A DNA stretch of 46,545 bases from a virus: positions 1 to 46,545 of the IMG/VR virus record IMGVR_UViG_3300027976_000061; one strand, given 5' to 3'. Below are positions 41,361 through 46,545 of this stretch, piece by piece (position 1 is the stretch's first letter; each line of letters opens with the position of its first letter). The notes below the pieces were generated by a model. It was given only the letters and a program-made list of their open reading frames with translations, made no database searches and was not told the DNA's origin. The position numbers and the translations under genes are program-made.

Positions 41361-41690
41361 ATGAAAAACTTAATATTGGTATTAATACTTATTATAATTG
41401 CGGGAGGAATTACATATGCAGTGTCCTCATCCGGAAACAAGGAGACAATCACAGTAACCGTAACCGATAAGGAACATGTTATAGTAGTGTCAGATGGATC
41501 ATCATATTCACATTATTTAATATATACTGAAGAGGGAACGTATAAACTAGAAGATAATTTAATTTATGGTAACTTTAGAAGCTCAGATTGGTATGGTAAA
41601 ATCAAAATAGATTCAACATATACATTTGACCTTATAGGATATATAATAGGAATTATTAGTTCTTATCAAAATATAGTTAATTTTAAATAA
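41361..41690 (+). CDS. Membrane-anchored phage protein, DUF1523-like
   Basis: A 109-aa protein with an N-terminal membrane anchor or signal (KNLILVLILIIIAGGITYAV). A small beta domain follows (ITVTVTDKEHVIVV, HYLIYTEEGTYKLEDNLIYG, SSDWYGKIKIDSTYTF). The layout resembles phage proteins with the YLIYTD...D.YG.I..G.TY pattern, a guess based on motif memory. Function unknown. Confidence 0.55.
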   Translation: MKNLILVLILIIIAGGITYAVSSSGNKETITVTVTDKEHVIVVSDGSSYSHYLIYTEEGTYKLEDNLIYGNFRSSDWYGKIKIDSTYTFDLIGYIIGIISSYQNIVNFK

Positions 41691-41698
41691 GATATTAT

Positions 41699-42334
41699 AT
41701 GGAACCAGAAAAAGACATATTTGAAAAATGGGATGATGAGAGAGAATCTAACTCATGGATTAGAAATAAACTAGAATCCATCCCATTGTGGTGGGAACAA
41801 GATGGTAGGTATATGTATCGTAACTTTAAAATAGGAGTAGTTAATATTATATATTGGTTTCCTATTATATGGAAAGATCGTAATTGGGATTCTTATTATA
41901 TCTTTGAGATCTTAAAACATAAACTAACAGCACAGGCAAATTATATTGCAGGACGAGATATACATACACGAGCTCAACATGATGCAAGAGATATGAGAAT
42001 TTGTGTTAAGTTAATGCAATTAGTTCAAGATGAGTTTTATGATAGCGAATACTTAGATTACCATAAAACAAAACATTGGTTTGAGCCAATTGATGATAGT
42101 ACTGGCTCATTAACATGGGAATCTAAACTTCTAGAAGAAAACTTCGATGACTATTTCGCTAAATATCCATTGATTCATAAAAGAGTCTTAAATGGTGAAG
42201 GTGTATTTAATAGAGAAGGTAGAGAAAATAATAAACAAATCATAGCAATGAATATAGGAAACATTAACCAGACACGAGCACATAAGTTACTGTTTAAAAT
42301 AATGCAAGATAATATATTAGGATGGTGGGACTAG
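41699..42334 (+). CDS. Hypothetical protein of a Trp-rich phage family
   Basis: A 211-aa protein. The pattern WEQDGRYMYRNFKIGVVNIIYWFPIIWKDRNWDSYYIFEILKHKL is Trp/Tyr-rich and like proteins common in large phages (WxxD..WD..Y...IL..KL). RAQHDARDMRICVKLMQLV is a helical region. No catalytic residues could be assigned. It stands 8 nt after the membrane protein gene. Confidence 0.5.
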   Translation: MEPEKDIFEKWDDERESNSWIRNKLESIPLWWEQDGRYMYRNFKIGVVNIIYWFPIIWKDRNWDSYYIFEILKHKLTAQANYIAGRDIHTRAQHDARDMRICVKLMQLVQDEFYDSEYLDYHKTKHWFEPIDDSTGSLTWESKLLEENFDDYFAKYPLIHKRVLNGEGVFNREGRENNKQIIAMNIGNINQTRAHKLLFKIMQDNILGWWD

Positions 42335-42371
42335 ACTGTAACCGAAAAATTAACACAATAAAATATAAAAT

Positions 42372-44471
42372 ATGAAAGATGACAAATACTCAATTAGATC
42401 TGAATTTGATGAATCAGGTGATGACTACAGTGATTCAGATGAACATGGATCAGGATCATTAAAATCAAAGTCTACAAGTAAATCAAAAACTCCAGTATTA
42501 GATAATTACGGAAGAGATTTAACTGAGTTAGCGGAAAAAAATATGATAGATCCTATTGTTGGGCGTCATTCTGAAATTGAACGCGTATCTCAGATTTTAT
42601 CAAGACGAAAGAAAAATAACCCAATTCTAATAGGTGAGCCAGGTGTAGGAAAATCGGCGATAGCTGATGGCCTAGCATTAAGAATCGTACAAAGGAAAGT
42701 CGCTAGAACCCTATTTGGCAAAAGGGTTATATCTTTAGATCTAGCATCAATGGTTGCTGGTACTAAATATAGAGGACAGTTTGAAGAAAGAATGAGAGCG
42801 GTTATGAACGAATTAGAGAAATCTAAGGATATTATATTATTCATAGATGAGATTCATACTATTATTGGAGCAGGAGGAGCATCGGGTTCGCTTGATGCAT
42901 CTAATATGTTCAAACCTGCATTAGCTAGAGGAGAAATACAAGTAATCGGTGCAACAACACTGGATGAGTACCGCCAATATATTGAAAAAGATGGCGCACT
43001 TGCTAGACGGTTTCAAAAGGTTCTGATAGAACCTACATCAATTAGTGAAACTATTGAGCTTCTATCAAATATTAAATCACGATATGAGGATCATCATTTT
43101 GTTTCATATACAGATAAAGCAATCGAAGCATGCGTAAAATTAACTGAGAGATATATGTCAGATCGATACTTACCCGATAAAGCAATTGATGCGCTAGATG
43201 AAGTTGGATCTAGAGTTCATATTACTAATATTAATGTTCCTAAGAATATTGTAGACCTAGAAGAAGCAATTGAAAAGATAAGTGCTAAGAAAAGTATTGT
43301 TATAAAGGCTCAGCAATATGAAAAAGCAGCTAGTCTAAGAGATGATGAACGATCATTAGCTGAAGAACTACAATATGCACAAGATATATGGGAAGCTGAG
43401 ACTAGAAAAAATAAAATTGAAGTAACTGAGGCACACGTTGCTGAAGTAGTATCAATGGTGACTGGTATACCGTTACAAAAAGTTTCAGAAACAGAATCCG
43501 GTAAACTTATTAATCTTGGAGAATCCATTAAGAAAAGTGTTATTGGTCAAGATGAAGCAGTAGCAAAAGTAGTTAAAGCAATCCAACGAAATAGAGCGGG
43601 ATTAAAGGATCCGAACAAACCAATTGGTTCATTCTTTTTCCTTGGTAAAACCGGAGTTGGCAAAACTCAATTGGCTAAAGTATTAGCTAAGACATTATTT
43701 GATTCAGAAGAAGCAATTATTAGGATTGATATGTCTGAATATATGGAGAAGTTTTCTATATCTAAATTAGCAGGAGCCCCTCCTGGATATATTGGATATG
43801 AAGAAGGCGGCCAATTAACAGAACAAGTACGACGCAAGCCATATTCAATTATATTATTAGATGAAATTGAAAAAGCACACCCAGACGTATTCAATTTACT
43901 TTTACAAGTATTAGACGATGGTCACATGACTGATAGTCTAGGACGCAAGATAGATTTTAAAAATACTATTATTATAATGACTTCTAATATTGGAGCAAGA
44001 CAATTACAGGATTTTGGAACAGGTATTGGATTTGGAACAACTGCGCGCGAATCTCAAGAAGAAACAATCGCATCATCTGTTATTGATAAAGCATTAAAGA
44101 AAGCGTTTGCACCAGAGTTTTTAAATAGAGTTGATGACATGGTTGTATTTAATTCACTAAAGAAAGAACATATACATCAAATTATTGATATCGAGCTTGC
44201 TAAGTTATATGGTAGAATTAATGAATTGGGATACAAGGTTGAAATGACAGCAACTGCTAAGGATTTTATTGCAGATAAAGGATACGACTCAAGGTATGGT
44301 GCAAGACCATTAGGTAGAGCTATTCAGAAAAATATAGAGGATCCATTAGCTGAAGAGATTATAAATTCTCACTTAGCGGAAGGTGATACGATTAAAATAG
44401 GACTTGATAAGAAGGAAAATAAAATAAGCATCAAAATCAAGAAGGCTAAAATAACTAAACCTGGTAAGTAA
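42372..44471 (+). CDS. clpC: ClpC-like AAA+ unfoldase lacking the N-terminal domain
   Basis: A 699-aa protein with two AAA+ modules. Module 1: DPIVGRHSEIERVSQIL, Walker A GEPGVGKS (88-95), Walker B ILFIDEI. A short middle domain (about 300-350) follows. Module 2: Walker A GKTGVGKT (from about 424), Walker B ILLDEIEKAHPDV and the pore loop GYIGYEEGG. GIGF at 551-554 keeps the IGF-type ClpP-binding loop. The first 45 residues are a Ser/Asp/Lys linker in place of the usual N-domain. Sequence is very close in style to Bacteroidota ClpC. It probably feeds host or phage proteins to host ClpP. Confidence 0.92.
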   Translation: MKDDKYSIRSEFDESGDDYSDSDEHGSGSLKSKSTSKSKTPVLDNYGRDLTELAEKNMIDPIVGRHSEIERVSQILSRRKKNNPILIGEPGVGKSAIADGLALRIVQRKVARTLFGKRVISLDLASMVAGTKYRGQFEERMRAVMNELEKSKDIILFIDEIHTIIGAGGASGSLDASNMFKPALARGEIQVIGATTLDEYRQYIEKDGALARRFQKVLIEPTSISETIELLSNIKSRYEDHHFVSYTDKAIEACVKLTERYMSDRYLPDKAIDALDEVGSRVHITNINVPKNIVDLEEAIEKISAKKSIVIKAQQYEKAASLRDDERSLAEELQYAQDIWEAETRKNKIEVTEAHVAEVVSMVTGIPLQKVSETESGKLINLGESIKKSVIGQDEAVAKVVKAIQRNRAGLKDPNKPIGSFFFLGKTGVGKTQLAKVLAKTLFDSEEAIIRIDMSEYMEKFSISKLAGAPPGYIGYEEGGQLTEQVRRKPYSIILLDEIEKAHPDVFNLLLQVLDDGHMTDSLGRKIDFKNTIIIMTSNIGARQLQDFGTGIGFGTTARESQEETIASSVIDKALKKAFAPEFLNRVDDMVVFNSLKKEHIHQIIDIELAKLYGRINELGYKVEMTATAKDFIADKGYDSRYGARPLGRAIQKNIEDPLAEEIINSHLAEGDTIKIGLDKKENKISIKIKKAKITKPGK

Positions 44472-44498
44472 TATAATCACTATTAAATTATATAATAT

Positions 44499-45176
44499 AT
44501 GAAAAATAAAGCAGACGATGCTTGGCAAATTCTCAGAATTCAAGGAGAATTTACAAAGGGTTTTGATACATTTAACGATATTGATATGCCATGCGTGTCA
44601 ATATTCGGAAGCGCTAGAACCAAACCTGGAAGTAAATGGTATAACGAAGCAAGAGAATTTGCAAAGATGATAGCGTGTGAAGGATTCGGTGTAATCACGG
44701 GTGGCGGTCCTGGTATAATGGCAGCAGCCAACCATGGAGCTCATGAAGTTTCTGGTAAATCTATTGGAATTGGTATTGAACTACCATTTGAATCTGGAAT
44801 GAATAAGTATGTCGACCTAGGTATAGAATGCAGGTATTTTTTTACTAGGAAGGTAATGTTTCTAAAATATTCACAAGCATTCGCAGTATTTCCAGGTGGA
44901 CTTGGTACATTAGACGAATTATTTGAGGCAATTACATTAGCACAGTGTGGACATAATGTAAAATATCCAATAGTTCTAGTAGGTAAAGATTACTGGTCAG
45001 GATTGATTGATTGGCTAAAGGATACTGTATTAGAAAGTAATAAAATGAGCCCGTCTGATTTTGATCTATTTAGAATTGTAGATAATGCAGAAGAAGCACG
45101 AGACAAGATTATGGAATTTCATAACAAACACATGAGTAATACAGATAATATAGGAAGTCAAACTACTAATTTTTAA
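44499..45176 (+). CDS. LOG-family protein (Rossmann-type phosphoribohydrolase-like)
   Basis: A 225-aa protein with the LOG signature FPGGLGTLDELFEAI (PGGxGTxxE) and the N-terminal GSART and GVITGGGPGIMAAAN loops. LOG enzymes remove the phosphoribosyl group from nucleotide 5'-monophosphates. A phage role could be nucleotide salvage or removal of a nucleotide-based immune signal, but neither is shown. It follows clpC by 27 nt and precedes an unknown gene by 2 nt. Confidence 0.82.
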   Translation: MKNKADDAWQILRIQGEFTKGFDTFNDIDMPCVSIFGSARTKPGSKWYNEAREFAKMIACEGFGVITGGGPGIMAAANHGAHEVSGKSIGIGIELPFESGMNKYVDLGIECRYFFTRKVMFLKYSQAFAVFPGGLGTLDELFEAITLAQCGHNVKYPIVLVGKDYWSGLIDWLKDTVLESNKMSPSDFDLFRIVDNAEEARDKIMEFHNKHMSNTDNIGSQTTNF

Positions 45177-45178
45177 AT

Positions 45179-45454
45179 ATGAAGTATTATATAGAACACA
45201 ATCAGTACATAGATGAATTAGGAAAGCGTAGAGAACCATATTTTAGAGTTTATCATATGAAGAAATTCCTAGGATTAATTCCATATAGAAAATTCGCAGA
45301 AGAAACTTCATGTGGAATGGGCGATTGTTATACATCTCCAATTAATTTTAAATCAGAAGAGCTTGCATATACATTTGTTAAAGATGTTTTATGTACTGGT
45401 ATTAAAACCGAAACTACACGACGATTTATCAGTAAAGAAATAACATGTGGGTGA
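45179..45454 (+). CDS. Small hypothetical protein
   Basis: A 91-aa protein with several Cys (SCGMGDCYTS, DVLCTG, ITCG) and a beta-rich N-terminus. It could hold a metal site but no family is recognised. It starts 2 nt after the LOG gene stop, in the same transcript. The gap from 45455 to 45596 has AT-rich AAATAAATAAAATAAAAT and no gene. Confidence 0.5.
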   Translation: MKYYIEHNQYIDELGKRREPYFRVYHMKKFLGLIPYRKFAEETSCGMGDCYTSPINFKSEELAYTFVKDVLCTGIKTETTRRFISKEITCG

Positions 45455-45596
45455 TAATTAGTAAGTCTGGAGTTCTTATCAATGTATTAAAATAACACTT
45501 AAAGAAATAAATAAAATAAAATATTGAAATTGATCTAAGTGAATGTAAAATATGTAGCAGTTAGCATTCAAATAAGAGCTATTACAAACGAATAAT

Positions 45597-46109
45597 ATGA
45601 AACTAATATATTTAAAAGATAAAAATGAGGAATGGGAACTATTTGAATATAACGAACTTTTTGAACTGAAAGAAGTTTTTACTAGAAATAATATCACTAT
45701 TGGACAGTTTGTGAGAATTGGAAATGATACACGTATTGGAAATGATACACGTATTGGAAATGATGTGTCAATTAGAGATTCTGCAAATATTGGCGCTTTT
45801 GCAAATATTGGTGCTTCTGCACGCATTGGTGCTTCTGCACGCATTGGAGATTCTGTAACAATTGGAGCTCATGTAACAATTGGAGCTCATGTAAACCTAC
45901 TCACATCTTTATATTTTAACGGGTCTAAAGATTTAGTTACCTATGTAGGAGATAATAAAATCTCAATTGGTTGCAAATGTTTTAGTGTAGAATATTGGAA
46001 AGATAACTTTAAAGAAATAGGAAAGCACAATGGTTACTCAGAAGATGAAATAAAAGAGTATGATAATTACATATTACAGGTAGAAACTTTTATAAAAAAC
46101 TTAAAATAA
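45597..46109 (+). CDS. Hexapeptide-repeat left-handed beta-helix protein
   Basis: A 170-aa protein. Residues about 41-100 contain ten hexapeptide units such as RIGNDT, NIGASA and TIGAHV, the signature of a left-handed beta-helix. N-terminal 40 residues are mixed charged; the C-terminal 60 residues have GDNKISIGCKCFSVEYW and helical segments. Acyltransferases and some structural/scaffold proteins share this fold, but no catalytic residue could be assigned. The run of near-identical DNA units suggests recent growth of the helix. Confidence 0.8.
   Translation: MKLIYLKDKNEEWELFEYNELFELKEVFTRNNITIGQFVRIGNDTRIGNDTRIGNDVSIRDSANIGAFANIGASARIGASARIGDSVTIGAHVTIGAHVNLLTSLYFNGSKDLVTYVGDNKISIGCKCFSVEYWKDNFKEIGKHNGYSEDEIKEYDNYILQVETFIKNLK
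45717..45896 (+). repeat. Ten 18-bp tandem repeats coding for hexapeptides
   Basis: Ten in-frame 18-bp units starting ATTGG or ATTAG, e.g. ATTGGAAATGATACACGT (copies at 45717 and 45735) and ATTGGTGCTTCTGCACGC (45807 and 45825). Adjacent units are often identical. Confidence 0.9.
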
Positions 46110-46213
46110 CATCTACTATAAACTTGATGTATTACTTATGTAAAATATGACGTCTGATAACATAGTATTCACAGACATTTAAATTTGATAGTTATTAAAA
46201 TATTTAAATAGTG

Positions 46214-46222
46214 TGGTATAAT
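46214..46222 (+). promoter_or_regulatory. TGGTATAAT promoter-like element
   Basis: One-base variant of TAGTATAAT, 19 nt before the ATG at 46242. The rest of 46110-46241 shows no gene. Confidence 0.3.
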
Positions 46223-46241
46223 TAATATACAAAGATATATT

Positions 46242-46439
46242 ATGATTAAGATAAAACACATTAGAGGAATTATAGGTATTATACTTATAATTATAGCTTC
46301 AATTGGAGTAATAACTACGGTAGATTTACTTCCAACTTTGATATTCACTGATTCATTTTCAATATTATTAAAATTAATACTAGATACATTTTTAATTTAC
46401 TATATATGCATGCCTATTTTTGAGCAATATATTAAATAA
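46242..46439 (+). CDS. Small membrane protein
   Basis: A 65-aa protein with two predicted transmembrane helices (IIGIILIIIASIGVITTV and LKLILDTFLIYYICMPI). No conserved motif. Possible roles include lysis control or membrane modification; none supported. It is followed 11 nt later by another start. Confidence 0.5.
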   Translation: MIKIKHIRGIIGIILIIIASIGVITTVDLLPTLIFTDSFSILLKLILDTFLIYYICMPIFEQYIK

Positions 46440-46450
46440 AATAAAGAATT

Positions 46451-46545
46451 ATGAAAGCGATTGAAACAGAAAGGAATTACAAGGAATCGGTAACAATGTT
46501 AAAGACTCAGATCAAGTCTATGAAGTCGCTGATTAAATTAGACAA
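46451..46545 (+). CDS. Partial ORF cut by the window end
   Basis: A frame from the ATG at 46451 (KAIETERNYKESVTMLK...) open to the last base, basic and helical. It carries no recognisable domain in the visible 31 codons and runs off the end. Confidence 0.45.
   Translation, partial: MKAIETERNYKESVTMLKTQIKSMKSLIKLD

Noticed and set aside
45479-45844. Minus-strand ORF with repeated IxFPIRVSF units
   Set aside because: Antisense shadow of the hexapeptide repeat gene.
45717-45896. CRISPR array
   Set aside because: The repeats are contiguous 18-bp in-frame coding units without spacers, encoding hexapeptides.

Overview
The window is an AT-rich stretch of a large T4-like myovirus genome. Hallmark genes are a gp20-type portal, a gp4-type head-completion nuclease, a gp25-type baseplate wedge protein, adjacent UvsY and UvsW homologues, the C-terminal half of a gp43-type DNA polymerase, a gp61-type primase and PhoH. 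Starts are preceded by A-rich leaders with almost no Shine-Dalgarno sequence, and the phage ClpC reads like a Bacteroidota ClpC. A Bacteroidota (probably flavobacterial) host is therefore my inference. No tRNA, CRISPR array or insertion sequence was seen.

Layout. 1-4800 (minus): a T5 A1-like metallophosphoesterase, a ligase-like/nucleotidyltransferase fusion, a small protein and a nucleotide kinase. 4887-10017 (plus): UvsY, then a UvsW helicase broken twice, first by a split intein with a Vsr-like homing nuclease gene, then by an HNH gene. 10026-11445 (minus): PhoH and an unknown. 11501-17509 (plus): polymerase C-half, primase, a small acidic protein, gp4-like protein, an unknown and the portal, closed by a 44-bp palindromic bidirectional terminator. 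17572-26704 (mostly minus): gp25 and a run of probable virion proteins. 26755-30364 (plus): accessory genes including an NAD-dependent epimerase and a secreted nuclease. 30354-34574 and 36093-40485 (minus): more probable virion proteins, including a 1118-aa protein and a MoxR ATPase / VWA / metallopeptidase trio. 34662-36078 and 40597 to the end (plus): small accessory genes, ClpC, a LOG-family enzyme and a hexapeptide beta-helix protein.

The most unusual pattern is that about fifteen or more proteins start with a short basic/aromatic segment ending in (I/L/V)-x-E, often F-I-N-E followed by a small residue. This closely resembles the T4 capsid-targeting sequence (MKTYQEFIAE) removed by the gp21 prohead protease. 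The set includes a MoxR-family ATPase, its metallopeptidase partner and a phosphoribosyltransferase-like protein. The inference is that this phage packs a large, enzyme-rich protein cargo into its head for delivery with the DNA. The protease itself is not in the window, so this rests on sequence resemblance.

Two promoter-like elements recur. T4-late-like TATAAATA (and AATAAATAA / GATAAATAA variants) lies about 14-20 nt before many late genes and before the intein-associated nuclease gene. TAGTATAAT lies before several plus-strand accessory genes.
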